DNA of 64,000 nt from assembly GCF_011326755.1 (NCBI RefSeq), contig NZ_JAAOIE010000004.1, positions 124,001 to 188,000 on the forward strand, read 5' to 3'. A program made the position numbers and the translations under genes. Positions within the stretch are counted from its first letter, which is position 1; each line of letters opens with the position of its first letter. Of this stretch, positions 17,455 to 26,995 are shown piece after piece. Origin of the DNA: Cochlodiniinecator piscidefendens. GTDB taxonomy: Bacteria > Pseudomonadota > Alphaproteobacteria > Rhodobacterales > Rhodobacteraceae. The notes below the pieces were generated by a model. The model searched no databases and was not told the origin of the DNA. It worked only from the letters and a program-made list of their open reading frames with translations.

Positions 17455-17747
17455 CTTGCTCTTCTATTTTGGATATCAGTATGCCGTTGCTTTATACAGC
17501 TTTAGCTAAACCTTCTCAATTTACCAGTATTCCGCCCGGGTCGCTCAGACCCTAGCTGACATTCATTGATGGGTGCCGACTTGAGTTGGCTGCGTCCTCG
17601 CTCACAATATGCTCGGATTTCAGTATCGTGGGACAAATCAGCCTTGCGCACGCCGCTTCGCAGGTGCAGCGTGTCGCGGGTAAATTCGACCCGAGCTTCA
17701 AGCACTATCGTGTCAGATGACCAACAACTCGGTTTCAGTGCTACCAA

Positions 17748-18402
17748 TTAAGCTCCTGTACCCAGTGGACTTAAGTCCCTGTCTGCATAAGCTAGGATCA
17801 TGTCTGCAACCAATTCGGCGACCTGCGCGATACGCGTTTCATCAGTTTCCCTTCCGTTAATCCAAGTGATTCCAAGAAGCATAAGTGTCATTCCTTGGCG
17901 AGCGAGCGATATTTCCCCCAATCTGGGTCTTTCCAGATTCGCAAAGCCAGGATGCCGCTGTAATATTTCCGCCTCTCCATCAATGAGTTTGACGATTGTT
18001 TTTTCGTTTTCGTCAAATGCGTTATGATTGCTGCCATGCACTTCAGCGAAGTCATTGATTGACAGTCGCGCGATGCCACTTCTGGTGGCAAAGTATCGTG
18101 TGCAGCGCAGACAATATTCACGGATTGTAGATTCTGGATCAAGACCGGCGGGCATGTCCTTGAGTTCGATCTGTTCAGCAAGTGATCGCGCAATCAGGCT
18201 GTTCAGTGCCTCCCAATCCTTTGTAGTGATTGTAGATAGAAGCCGGTTCAACTCAGATCTCGGTTGCGATGTCGCTCATCTTCAGGCCGCTGGGGCCGTT
18301 TCGTGCAACAAGCCCTTTGGCCGCAAGAAAGATAGCCTCTCGCGTTGCATATATTGCGTATTTTTCGGTTATTCGACGTGGTTTACCAGCCTTGGGTTCC
18401 AT
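17748..18402 (-). pseudogene. TetR-family regulator, disrupted in the DNA-binding domain
   Basis: Two adjacent leftward frames make up the gene. The first (18402 down to a TGA at 18253-18255) gives about 49 residues with the start of a TetR helix-turn-helix (REAIFLAAKGLVARNGPSG, then LKMSDIATEI). The second, in another frame (18251-17748, 167 residues), looks like a TetR ligand-binding domain ending in an AQVAELVADMILAYAD helix. The recognition helix normally found between them (GVS.GTLY..F pattern) is missing, so a deletion with a frame change is likely. The C-terminal piece alone could be expressed from a TTG but could not bind DNA. Confidence 0.65.
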
Positions 18403-18428
18403 CCCAACGTGTCGTCTATTCTGCTGAT

Positions 18429-18866
18429 ATGTATGAGCGTAATGAGTTCACCATTCCGCAGTTCAAGGAAGACACCAATTTTGTCGGCGTTCGCGAAATC
18501 CTGAACGAAATGGTCGCATTGGATCCACTTTATGCCATCAACATTCGTGGTGATGGCAATAGCCTTGACGCGCTAAAGATTAAAGTGGTCATGATGAACG
18601 AGCTGTATGACGTGGTAAACGCCCGCTTTCAGGAAGCGTTTGCCTCTGACGATGGTCTCAAGCTTGGATCGTGGCCCCTAATTGCTGTCGCTCGTTCGAC
18701 TGCAGCATTATGGGCTCGTTCCTGCCATTCACAGCTTGGTTTTACCCAGCCTCTGCTGCGCACGAGCTCAAAACTTCCCAATTGGGGCTATTGTGGTGGC
18801 TCGTACCCCTCCAAAGCACCAATCCTGGGCGGAGCCCATTTCGAGGCAGAACACATCGGTAACTAA
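18429..18866 (+). CDS. Hypothetical protein or gene fragment
   Basis: About 145 residues from the ATG at 18429, divergent from the broken TetR gene. The first 90 residues look protein-like (FVGVREILNEMVALDPLYAI then ALKIKVVMMNELYDVVNARF), while the last 50 lose that character, suggesting a frameshift or truncation near 18690. I cannot assign it to a family. A gene divergent from a TetR regulator is often its target. Confidence 0.35.
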   Translation: MYERNEFTIPQFKEDTNFVGVREILNEMVALDPLYAINIRGDGNSLDALKIKVVMMNELYDVVNARFQEAFASDDGLKLGSWPLIAVARSTAALWARSCHSQLGFTQPLLRTSSKLPNWGYCGGSYPSKAPILGGAHFEAEHIGN

Positions 18867-19160
18867 GGTTGTGATCAAGAAATTTCCGTGTTCAGAGAGC
18901 TTTGGAGCTTCAATAGAAAGGGTAAATTCAAGTATCGCATTAACTCCAGTTACCTCACTGGTAAAAGGTTCACCGAGAAGCTCTCCGGTAAAATCTGTAG
19001 ATTGCACCCCGTTTTCAAAGATTGGGAAAGTTAACTTGAAAGCTGAAAGTACTTCTTCGGTATTCACTGTACCATCCGTGAGCAAGGGTACCCGAATAAC
19101 ATCCGCATACGACGGTTGCCCAGCAACAATACCTTCCAAAAGAACAAGAGTTAAGCGCAC
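18768..19160 (-). CDS. Hypothetical protein, possibly a fragment
   Basis: 130 residues. The central part has a beta-rich, acidic composition (VIRVPLLTDGTVNTEEVL, ENGVQSTDFTGELLGEP), like a fragment of an exported or surface protein, but no signal peptide is seen. The last part overlaps the rightward ORF ending at 18866, so at most one of the two overlapping ends is genuine. Family not recognised. Confidence 0.3.
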   Translation of the reverse strand: MRLTLVLLEGIVAGQPSYADVIRVPLLTDGTVNTEEVLSAFKLTFPIFENGVQSTDFTGELLGEPFTSEVTGVNAILEFTLSIEAPKLSEHGNFLITTLVTDVFCLEMGSAQDWCFGGVRATTIAPIGKF

Positions 19161-19389
19161 GCTTTTCAGCTTCCGATCAATCCAAAGCAGTCCCTAACGA
19201 CATAAGCCGATCTCTCAAAGGGTAAAGTTGCCACATTGTCCTGACTTCTCATATCGCTGTCATTCATCGGCTCTGCAGCATCAAGCAATTTTGAACCCGA
19301 ATTTACTGATGCTGCGCCAAGAATAAACTGGGGCTATCCACCGTAACCAATCATTCAGTCAATTTGGTCACTAGCTAATCTATAGGAGG

Positions 19390-19644
19390 AAATCCCAAAA
19401 ATAGGGTTGCCAAGCGTATCATAGACCATAAAGCTGAGTAACGCGATCACCGCGCACAGGTTGTCGATAGCGGCCCTGCGCGCTTTAGCGCAGCCAAATG
19501 TCCTGACAATGTTGACGGAACGATCCCACTGCGTTTGGAAATAGTGGTCGCAGTCAGCCCGTCTTGCCCGACGTTGACCAGCATCCGGTAGATTGCCAAG
19601 CGCGAGGTTTGTGCACGGGCAGAGAAGGCTTCGATTGTAGCATC
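19390..19644 (-). pseudogene. arsR: ArsR-family repressor remnant
   Basis: Reading leftward from 19644, the frame encodes the ArsR winged-helix core: AFSARAQTSRLAIYRMLV, then a GLTATTISKRSGI.PSTLSGHLAALKRAG recognition region. The frame meets TGA at 19447-19449; the continuation (RYSALWS-like) appears in a shifted frame to about 19390. There is no in-frame start codon: the codon before the first residues is TAG. Both lesions indicate a dead gene. It lies just upstream of, and divergent from, the arsenic operon whose regulator it presumably was. Confidence 0.65.
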
Positions 19645-19724
19645 CTAATTAATAATTCGTTAATCTCCGAACTATCAAATATTGACGATCCGGTGATGCG
19701 GGGAGTACTAATTGAATCAATTCG

Positions 19725-20215
19725 ATGATTCGCGAAATATCAAATCTGGTGCTCCTGTTGAAAACAAAACTTATCTCATCCGAAGTGGATTTCGACGCCA
19801 TTGGCAAACACGCAGGCTACTTGTGCGTCCCGCATTCTGTGCATTGCTCGGCCTATGGTTGGATACCTGTGCCGGTCGTATCGATCAGAAATGCCAGCGG
19901 TCCGATGCTGGTGATCATGGCGGGAAATCACGGCGATGAATATGAGGGGCAGATTGCAGAGTCTAACCTTGCGCGTGAATTGGAGGCCCGAGATATTCGC
20001 GGGCGGTTGATCTTTTTACCAACTGTAAATGCACTAGCAGCGCAAACCGGTTTACGCACTTCGTCAGTTGATGATGGCAACCTCAACCGGCTGTTTCCCG
20101 GCAATGCAATGGGTAGCCCTAGCGAAATGATTGCCATTTTATCGAGGCCATCTTGATGCCGCTGGCTGACTATTCGACTGATCTACATTCTGGCAGGCGG
20201 TCTCATGTCCACTGA
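19725..20215 (+). pseudogene. DoeB/AstE-type deacylase (aspartoacylase family), frameshifted and truncated
   Basis: The first frame (19725-20156) gives the N-terminal half of a zinc deacylase of the succinylglutamate desuccinylase/aspartoacylase family, with the metal motif GNHGDEYEG and the DDGNLNRLFPG motif. Near 20134 a one-base loss shifts the frame; the next frame then reads HFIEAILMPLADYSTDLHSG, which contains the second expected metal histidine, until a TGA at 20213. The remaining ~150 residues of the family are absent. It most resembles N-acetyl-diaminobutyrate deacetylase (DoeB) of ectoine breakdown. Confidence 0.7.
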
Positions 20216-20423
20216 CAACGAAACCCGTCCTTCAATGAGACTTGTATACAAGCGCTTTAAGTTCGTCTGCGAGCCGGGGTCAGTTGCAGGGCTTGCTGCG
20301 ATTCTGAATCGTAAGATCGAAACCAAAGGGCTGCAACGTCGACAGAAGTCGCTTTGCTAATTTGTTGGGCGACAAAACATGACACTGAATAATTTCTGTA
20401 AGAAAACTGCAAAAGGCAAACTT

Positions 20424-21476
20424 ATGACGGACGCTAATACACCCTCTGATGAAAAACTCGGCACTTTTGAACGCCTCCTGACCGTCTGGGTCGCCCTTGC
20501 GATGATTGGCGGGATTGCAATCGGTGCGTTCGCGCCGGATGTGGTCAATGCAGTGGCATCGGCGGAAATAGCGTCGATCAATTTGGTGGTCGCGGTCCTG
20601 ATTTGGGCGATGGTCTATCCGATGATGGTTGGCGTGGACCTCGGAGCGGTTGCGGGTGTGGCCCGTCAACCCAAAGGGCTGTTGGTAACCTTAACGGTAA
20701 ACTGGTTGATCAAGCCGTTCACGATGGCGTTTCTAGCTGTGTTGTTCTTTGATTACGTGTTTGCCCCGTTCATCGAACCGGAAGACGCTTCGCAATACAT
20801 CGCTGGGCTTATCCTGCTCGGCGCAGCGCCCTGCACAGCGATGGTGTTCGTATGGTCACAACTGACACGAGGGGATGCTACCTATACGCTGGTGCAGGTC
20901 TCTGTGAACGACTTGATCATGATCGTGGCATTTGCGCCGATCGTTGCGTTCTTGTTAGGTGTAACTGACATTGTGGTGCCGTGGGAAACACTTGTTTTGG
21001 CGACCATTCTTTATGTGGTATTGCCTTTGGTCGCAGGGTTGATCACCCGCCGCGTTCTGGGGTCGGAACAAGCTATCGAAGCATTCACGGCTAAGGTGAA
21101 GCCATGGTCCATCATCGGTCTGATCGCGACAGTCGTGATCCTGTTTGGTTTGCAAGGCGAAGTGATCCTTAATCGACCCCTCGTGATCGCCCTAATTGCG
21201 GTGCCGATAATAATTCAAAGCTATGGAATTTTCGCCATCGCTTATGGTGCGGCCTATGCTCTGAAAGTTCCGCATCGTGTTGCGGCCCCATGTGCAATGA
21301 TTGGTTCGTCAAACTTCTTTGAGCTCGCCGTCGCGGTGGCCATCAGCCTGTTCGGACTTCATTCTGGCGCGGCACTGGCGACGGTTGTTGGGGTGCTGGT
21401 TGAGGTGCCTGTAATGCTATCGTTGGTTGCCTTTGCCAACCGCACCCGCAATCGTTTTCCAGAGACTGCGTTATGA
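20424..21476 (+). CDS. acr3: ACR3-family arsenite efflux permease
   Basis: 350 residues from the ATG at 20424; an upstream in-frame ATG at 20379 adds 15 unconvincing residues. Ten membrane helices are expected. The helix with the essential cysteine is [15 protein letters not shown], and the [14 protein letters not shown] motif of the family is near residue 300. It exports As(III), and sometimes Sb(III), using the proton motive force. It is first in the arsenic operon; its stop codon overlaps the start of the ArsC fusion gene by four bases. Confidence 0.95.
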   Translation: MTDANTPSDEKLGTFERLLTVWVALAMIGGIAIGAFAPDVVNAVASAEIASINLVVAVLIWAMVYPMMVGVDLGAVAGVARQPKGLLVTLTVNWLIKPFTMAFLAVLFFDYVFAPFIEPEDASQYIAGLILLGAAPCTAMVFVWSQLTRGDATYTLVQVSVNDLIMIVAFAPIVAFLLGVTDIVVPWETLVLATILYVVLPLVAGLITRRVLGSEQAIEAFTAKVKPWSIIGLIATVVILFGLQGEVILNRPLVIALIAVPIIIQSYGIFAIAYGAAYALKVPHRVAAPCAMIGSSNFFELAVAVAISLFGLHSGAALATVVGVLVEVPVMLSLVAFANRTRNRFPETAL

Positions 21477-23080
21477 TCATTATCTACCATAACCCCGAAT
21501 GCGGTACTTCGCGCAATGTTGTGGATACTGTTCGCAAATCCGGTGACAGTTTTGACGTAGTGGAATACTTGACCGAGGGCTGGACTAGACATCAGCTAAA
21601 CACATTGTTTGCGGCGGCGAACCTGACGCCGCGAATGGCGCTTCGCAAGACCAAGTCTCCGGCGTTGGAAATGGGGCTTCTGGAAGACGGGGTCAACGAC
21701 GAGACAATCCTCAATACGATGCTGGAACATCCAGTTTTGGTGAACAGACCTATCGTTGTTTCGCCCAAGGGCGTACGGCTTTGCCGTCCTTCTGAGACCG
21801 TTCTAGAATTGTTGAATCAGTGGCCATCTGGTCCTTTGTACAAAGAAGACGGCGAGATGGTCCTGGACGATAAGGGGAAGCCAGCTAAATTGGACAGCTT
21901 CGATTTCGATAAGGAAATAGATCGGCGTGCGGTGCCTGCGCTAAAGGTCCATCCGATGGTGTTGGGTCACGATGGGACTGAGTTGTTCCCCGCCGGTGTT
22001 GCGGATATGGATTTTCCAGCGCCTCCCGCCGTGACGGAGGCTTTGGCAAACCGCGTCGCCCACGGCATTTTCGGCTATGAAGCAGTGCCGGATGGCCTGA
22101 TATCCACCTTGGTCGCTTGGCAAAAAAACCGGCATGGTTGGACGGTTGATCCTGATCACATTTTGCGTGCACCCAATGTGTTGAACAGCCTGTCGATGGC
22201 GCTGAACCTGTTCACAGATGTCGGTGATGGCATCATCGTGCAACCCCCGGTGTTTTTTGATTTTGCAGACATTATTGCCGAGAATGGCCGTCGTATGGTG
22301 CGTAATCCGCTGATCCTGCGTGAAGGACGTTATGAGATGGATTTTGACGGGCTGGAGATCATCGCCGCTGATCCATCGGTTAAAATGATGTTCCTGTGTA
22401 ATCCGCATAATCCTGTAGGGCGGGTCTGGGCCAAGTCGACTCTAGCGCAGATCGGAGAAATTTGCCGCGCCCATAACGTTCTGGTGGTGTCCGATGAAAT
22501 CCATGGAGACATCACTTTTACCGGCCACCGATACACACCCTTTGCCTCAATTTCCGAAGCTGACGCGCTCAATTGTATCAGCTGCCTGTCGCCCGCCAAA
22601 GCATTCAACATCGCGGCGTGTTGTTCGTCGTTTACCGTAATAGCAGACCCCAAACGCCGTGACGCATTCAAGGCTGAAAACAGCCGCCTGACCGTGAACA
22701 AGAACAACGCCTTTGCCAGCGCGGCAATGGAGGCAGCATATGACAGAGGCGCGCCTTGGCTTGATGCCGCGACTGACTACATCGAAGGTAACCTTGCACT
22801 GGTGCGCGTGCGGTTGGACACTGTTCCCGAAGTAACCTTGATCGAGCCCGAGGGCACGTTTCTGCTGTGGCTGGACTTTCGAGAACTGGGGTTTGCACCC
22901 AAAGATTTGACCCAGTTTCTGCGCCGGAAAGCTGGGTGGGCGATCACCCGTGGTGCTGCCTTTGACGAAGGCGGCGCAGGGTTTGGGCGATTGAACATTG
23001 CCTGCACGCGTGCGCGGCTCGACGCAGCACTGAATGCCCTAATCAATGCAATTTCTGAACATCGAAAGATACGAACATGA
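21473..23080 (+). CDS. Fusion: ArsC arsenate reductase + MalY/PatB-type C-S lyase/aminotransferase
   Basis: 535 residues in one uninterrupted frame. Residues 1-140 are a complete glutaredoxin-coupled ArsC: catalytic C10 in HNPECGTSR with R58, R92 and R105 matching E. coli C12, R60, R94 and R107 at a constant offset of two. From about residue 143 follows a complete PLP enzyme of the MalY/PatB class: [29 protein letters not shown] (N310), VVSDEIHGD (D341), the Schiff-base lysine K376 in SPAKAFNIA, and a C-terminal [11 protein letters not shown] arginine motif. PatB-type enzymes cleave cysteine and cystathionine C-S bonds. The operon setting (acr3 before, arsH after, four-base overlaps on both sides) ties both activities to arsenic handling. 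Confidence 0.92.
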   Translation: MIIIYHNPECGTSRNVVDTVRKSGDSFDVVEYLTEGWTRHQLNTLFAAANLTPRMALRKTKSPALEMGLLEDGVNDETILNTMLEHPVLVNRPIVVSPKGVRLCRPSETVLELLNQWPSGPLYKEDGEMVLDDKGKPAKLDSFDFDKEIDRRAVPALKVHPMVLGHDGTELFPAGVADMDFPAPPAVTEALANRVAHGIFGYEAVPDGLISTLVAWQKNRHGWTVDPDHILRAPNVLNSLSMALNLFTDVGDGIIVQPPVFFDFADIIAENGRRMVRNPLILREGRYEMDFDGLEIIAADPSVKMMFLCNPHNPVGRVWAKSTLAQIGEICRAHNVLVVSDEIHGDITFTGHRYTPFASISEADALNCISCLSPAKAFNIAACCSSFTVIADPKRRDAFKAENSRLTVNKNNAFASAAMEAAYDRGAPWLDAATDYIEGNLALVRVRLDTVPEVTLIEPEGTFLLWLDFRELGFAPKDLTQFLRRKAGWAITRGAAFDEGGAGFGRLNIACTRARLDAALNALINAISEHRKIRT

Positions 23081-23793
23081 CCGATACACCGCACCTCAAA
23101 GATGCCCATCTTCGCACTATTGACGAAAACCGTCTGTTCGCTGCCGAGCAACCGACCCATCCCCCACGCATCTTGTTGCTGTATGGTTCATTGCGCAAGC
23201 GGTCCTTCAGCCGTCTGATGACCGAAGAAGCAGCGCGCGTGTTGACCCGAATGGGTGCTGAAACAAAAACCTTCAACCCAAGCGGGCTGCCATTACCCGA
23301 TGATGAGGATGCTTCACATGCCAAAGTGCAGGAATTGCGCGATCTGGTCAGTTGGAGCGAAGGTATGGTTTGGTGTTCACCAGAGCGTCACGGGTCGATG
23401 ACCGGTATTATGAAATCCCAAATCGACTGGATACCACTGTCGATGGGGGCCGTGCGCCCAACGCAAGGCAAGACGCTGGCCGTAATGCAGGTCAACGGTG
23501 GATCGCAGAGCTTCAACGCTGTTAATCAACTACGTATATTAGGTCGGTGGATGCGGCTGTTGACGATCCCGAACCAATCTTCTACCGCCAAGGCGTTTCT
23601 TGAGTTTGACGACTACGACCGGATGAAACCGTCGCCATATTATGATCGGATGGTGGACGTAATGGAAGAGCTGATGAAGTTCACGATGCTAACACGGGGA
23701 CGGTCCGATTATCTGGTGGATCGTTATAGCGAGCGTAAAGAAACGGGTGAAGCTTTGATAGAGCGGGTCAATCTACAACGGGCCCAGACTTAG
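23077..23793 (+). CDS. arsH: ArsH, NADPH-dependent FMN reductase for organoarsenicals
   Basis: 238 residues. The flavodoxin-like fold has the FMN phosphate loop [13 protein letters not shown] near residue 35, and the [22 protein letters not shown] region is characteristic of ArsH. ArsH oxidises trivalent methylated and aromatic arsenicals and reduces quinones. It overlaps the ArsC fusion gene by ATGA and is the last gene of the operon. Confidence 0.95.
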   Translation: MTDTPHLKDAHLRTIDENRLFAAEQPTHPPRILLLYGSLRKRSFSRLMTEEAARVLTRMGAETKTFNPSGLPLPDDEDASHAKVQELRDLVSWSEGMVWCSPERHGSMTGIMKSQIDWIPLSMGAVRPTQGKTLAVMQVNGGSQSFNAVNQLRILGRWMRLLTIPNQSSTAKAFLEFDDYDRMKPSPYYDRMVDVMEELMKFTMLTRGRSDYLVDRYSERKETGEALIERVNLQRAQT

Positions 23794-24074
23794 TTTGGCG
23801 CATTTGCATTCGTTGCTAAGCATCAAAAGCAACTATGGGTGTGCCCGCAGCGAAATGACGTTTTATCCTAAACCTGAGCAATGTGAGCGCAGGTGCTGCC
23901 AATAATTGGTTTCCAGCCGACGCGCCCAAATGCAAGGACCGCATTGGGCTGACTGCGGTCAATCATGGAGGTGAAAGCAGCTCCATTTCTCCTCTGTCGA
24001 GACACAAGGTGACGCTGCAACGCCGCAAGTCGGCTTAGAGCCCATTTTACCAGATGCTGCACAACCCACCAACG

Positions 24075-24767
24075 TCAGCTTTGCATCCGTTTCGCTGTCG
24101 CTTCTTCCCATCCTTTGAGCAGCGCCGCCCGCCGTCCCGGGTACTTCTGGCCCAGTACTTTCAGCTCTTCGACCCTTTCTGTCTTGAAGTGCCGATAGTC
24201 GTCTCTGGCCTCGCACCATCCCACTAAGTATCGCGTTCGATCCAAGAATGCGATCAATAGCGGCCAGACAATCCTGTCAGTCGTGCTGCCATCGCGGTCC
24301 GTATAAATGAGTTGCAATTTGTACCTTTCCCGAATGGCATGGCGCAGCAGGGCGCTATCGAAACGTTCGGACACCCTAGCGCGCGTCTGAATAGGCTTTG
24401 TGCTGCCGTCCAGTACTACCGGGCGCAGTTCCTTCGGGATGGCCAAAGAGAGCTTTGACACCAAATCCCGTGCGGCCCGGGCCAGCGAAGGATCGGCCTC
24501 AGATGCTACCCATGCGGCACCAAGGGCCGCCGCCTCTAACTCATCTGCTGTGAGCATCAGGGGCGGCATGTCATAACCATCGTCAAGCACGTATCCGATC
24601 CCCGCCTCGCCCGTAATGGGGATGCGCTGTGCATGAAGCTCGGCCATATCGCGGTAAAGAGTGCTAAGAGATATTTCCAATTCATCGGCAAGTTCCCGTC
24701 CTGTGATCGGCGACCGGGTAGACCGCAATATCTGGATAATCTGAAACAACCGTTCTGTGCGACGCAT
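24075..24767 (-). CDS. YafY-type transcriptional regulator with WYL-like domain
   Basis: 230 residues. An N-terminal DeoR/HTH_11 helix-turn-helix (MRRTERLFQIIQILR, then ITGRELADELEISLSTLYRD) leads to a C-terminal WYL-type ligand domain with RYLVGWCEARDDYRHFKTERV. These regulators often control a neighbouring stress gene or themselves. It is divergent from the SRPBCC gene at 24879, the likely target. The 281 bases between arsH and this gene hold nothing I recognise. Confidence 0.88.
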   Translation of the reverse strand: MRRTERLFQIIQILRSTRSPITGRELADELEISLSTLYRDMAELHAQRIPITGEAGIGYVLDDGYDMPPLMLTADELEAAALGAAWVASEADPSLARAARDLVSKLSLAIPKELRPVVLDGSTKPIQTRARVSERFDSALLRHAIRERYKLQLIYTDRDGSTTDRIVWPLLIAFLDRTRYLVGWCEARDDYRHFKTERVEELKVLGQKYPGRRAALLKGWEEATAKRMQS

Positions 24768-24878
24768 TTTTCTGCACTCCCCTCACACTACTGTCATAAC
24801 GGTGAGAGCAGCACAGTTCTAGGACAGGATCAGAAATTGAAATGCGCCATAGCTGCGCAAACCTTACGGAGCCTGACA

Positions 24879-25325
24879 ATGATCCATCATGAACGTAGTC
24901 TTACGATTGACGCAGCCCCTGACACGGTATGGGCGGTGCTTAGCCGTTACATGCATATTGACGAATTCGCGCCACAGATCACGTCTGTCGACGCACTGAC
25001 AGACGGTGAAATTGGGGTGGGGTCCAAGCGGCGGAACAATTTTGCGAACAACACATCTTTGGTCGAAGAAGTGACCCATTGGCAGCCGGGCAAGGGGTAT
25101 ACAGTCAAGCTTTCTGAAATGGCGGCGATGCCTCTGAAAGAGGCCAGTTCCGAAATTCGCATCTCTCCAATTGGCGGGCAGTCAAAGGTGACGTGGACCT
25201 TCGATTATCGCGTCAAGTATGGCCCTTTGGGATGGCTGATGGGGCAATCAATGATGAAGATGATGATGGGCAAGATCATTGATAAAAACCTACAGGGTCT
25301 GTCGGACAAGGCGCTTGCTGGATGA
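24879..25325 (+). CDS. SRPBCC (START-like) family protein
   Basis: 148 residues from the ATG at 24879, with an ACGGAG ribosome site a few bases upstream. It is a polyketide-cyclase/START fold: an N-terminal strand ERSLTIDAAPDTVWAVLSRY, a middle GVGSKRRNNF, and a C-terminal amphipathic helix after YGPLGWLMGQSMMKMMMG. Such proteins bind small hydrophobic ligands; no catalytic residue can be named. It is divergent from the YafY regulator and probably controlled by it. Confidence 0.85.
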   Translation: MIHHERSLTIDAAPDTVWAVLSRYMHIDEFAPQITSVDALTDGEIGVGSKRRNNFANNTSLVEEVTHWQPGKGYTVKLSEMAAMPLKEASSEIRISPIGGQSKVTWTFDYRVKYGPLGWLMGQSMMKMMMGKIIDKNLQGLSDKALAG

Positions 25326-25603
25326 GCCTGATTTGACCTCTAATAACAAAGCAGTCGTTCGTCTGCACAAGGCGAAGGGCTGTTTTGTCCGCACTGCTGC
25401 CCTCTGGCCAACAAAAATGTTGCACGATGTGTCGAACGGCTGCTTTGGCTGGGTATTGTCATTGGTCACAACATATTCGAGTTTCAGCACTGTAGACAAA
25501 ACACCGTTCCGTTGGGGTCTCGCCAACGTCGGCTTTGCCCCGGTTAAGGAAAGCTGCCATATGCTCATGTATTGGTATGACAGTTTAATTTTAAGGAGCG
25601 GAA

Positions 25604-26107
25604 ATGAAGGTTGTGACCCAACGCCTTGTGCTAGAGCCATTTGCACCGAAACATCTAAAAGGTCTGCATGCTTTGGATCGTGACCCAGATGTCATGCGAT
25701 TTCTCGGCCCCTTAAAAACTTTGCAAGAAACAGAAGCGTCGATCACGCGGGTCTCCGAACGCTGGAAACAGCTCGGATATGCGTGGTGGGCTCTCGTTGA
25801 GAGGAAAAGCGACGCTATTATTGGCGCTGCATGTGTCCAGAATACGGCTAACGTACCCGGCGCACCGCTTGAAATTGGCTGGCGGTTGGCAACTGCCGCT
25901 CAGGGCAAAGGCTATGCAACAGAGGCAGGACAAGCTGCAATGGATTTCGCGTTTGAGAGTCTAGATGCAGAATATGTGATCGCTGTGGCCGATCAGAGAA
26001 ATATCGCATCACACAAAGTCATGCAGCGGCTTGGTATGACGTACCGAGGAATAGAGACACACTACGACGAATATCTGACGACGTACGTACGCTACCGACA
26101 CGCCTGA
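25604..26107 (+). CDS. GNAT N-acetyltransferase, RimJ/RimL type
   Basis: 167 residues with the GNAT layout. The start TQRLVLEPFAPKHL is typical of the RimJ/RimL group, the acetyl-CoA pyrophosphate loop is AAQGKGYATEAGQA (about residues 105-118), and the late motif is VADQRNIASHKVMQRLGM. The acceptor could be a protein N-terminus or a small amine. An AAGGAGCGG ribosome site precedes the ATG. It is a single gene; the 278 bases upstream look non-coding. Confidence 0.9.
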   Translation: MKVVTQRLVLEPFAPKHLKGLHALDRDPDVMRFLGPLKTLQETEASITRVSERWKQLGYAWWALVERKSDAIIGAACVQNTANVPGAPLEIGWRLATAAQGKGYATEAGQAAMDFAFESLDAEYVIAVADQRNIASHKVMQRLGMTYRGIETHYDEYLTTYVRYRHA

Positions 26108-26224
26108 GGCAAAATAGGTTTAGCAGAAATGATAGCTTACTTTTGCTAGCTCCAGACGCAATGACCTCAAAAGAGGTATTCTCTACGTGTCGCTCGAAGG
26201 GCGTTTTCCGTTTATCTTTGCGGC

Positions 26225-26839
26225 TTAGGTGGACATTTCTTTCAGCAATTCATGATGGCGCGCGGTGAATTCGGTTCGCACTGCGACAGGGGGACGTAGG
26301 TCAATGGACAGGCCTTTGATCACGTCAGGTTTTGGACGGGGGAAAAGCTTGTCTGCTTCTGTTTCGGTAAAGCCTGCGATCTGAGTGGCCTCAAGCCAAG
26401 CAGAAACGATATCAGCCTTTTTGATTTGCTTTTTGATCATCGCGGGTGTCACGGCGGGCAGGCCAAAGCGAATGTGGATAGCAGCGGTAAGGCGATCGTC
26501 AAGTTCACCGTAGCCGGGGCCAACGGCGGCCTTTACCGGGGAAATCATGTCTCCGATCACGTATTCAGGGGCGTCGTGCAAAAGCGCGGCCAGCCGCCAG
26601 CGCACGGCGGCGCCGGGGTTCATACGGGTGAAAATGCGTTCGACCAGTAAGGAATGTTCGGCAACTGAATAGGGAAAATCACCAAAGGTCTGCCCGTTCC
26701 AACGCGCAACAAAAGCGAGGCCGTGCGCGATGTCTTCGATTTCGATGTCCATGGGGGTTGGGTCCAGCAGATCAAGCCGCCGGCCAGAGAGCATTCTTTG
26801 CCATGCACGGGGTTGCGTGCGGGGGGCCTTTGGGGGCAT
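26225..26839 (-). CDS. HD-domain phosphohydrolase (YfbR-like)
   Basis: 204 residues. The HD metal site is formed by H in VAEHSLLV, HD in LLHDAPEYVIGD and a later D in KKADIVSAWLEA, in the spacing of YfbR 5'-nucleotidases. Related enzymes dephosphorylate deoxynucleoside monophosphates. The family assignment is good; the substrate is inferred. Confidence 0.88.
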   Translation of the reverse strand: MPPKAPRTQPRAWQRMLSGRRLDLLDPTPMDIEIEDIAHGLAFVARWNGQTFGDFPYSVAEHSLLVERIFTRMNPGAAVRWRLAALLHDAPEYVIGDMISPVKAAVGPGYGELDDRLTAAIHIRFGLPAVTPAMIKKQIKKADIVSAWLEATQIAGFTETEADKLFPRPKPDVIKGLSIDLRPPVAVRTEFTARHHELLKEMST

Positions 26840-26995
26840 GTTTTTGCCTTTTGTTTCCTATTCGTTCGCATGTTTAGCGCGCACCATCCGACCCTGTAAA
26901 GCGCGAATTACACGGGAATGTGTGGCGGAGTTGATAGGTCAATGCCGGGTCAGACCCCATATTTATTAGGAAACACGAATGAGAAAGGAAACGTC

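Noticed and set aside
17502-17747. 81-codon leftward frame downstream of the TetR remnant
   Set aside because: Weak protein character and no recognisable start or family; left as non-coding.
20207-20362. 51-codon rightward frame starting inside the DoeB remnant
   Set aside because: Short, no family features, and its first bases fall inside the shifted deacylase frame.
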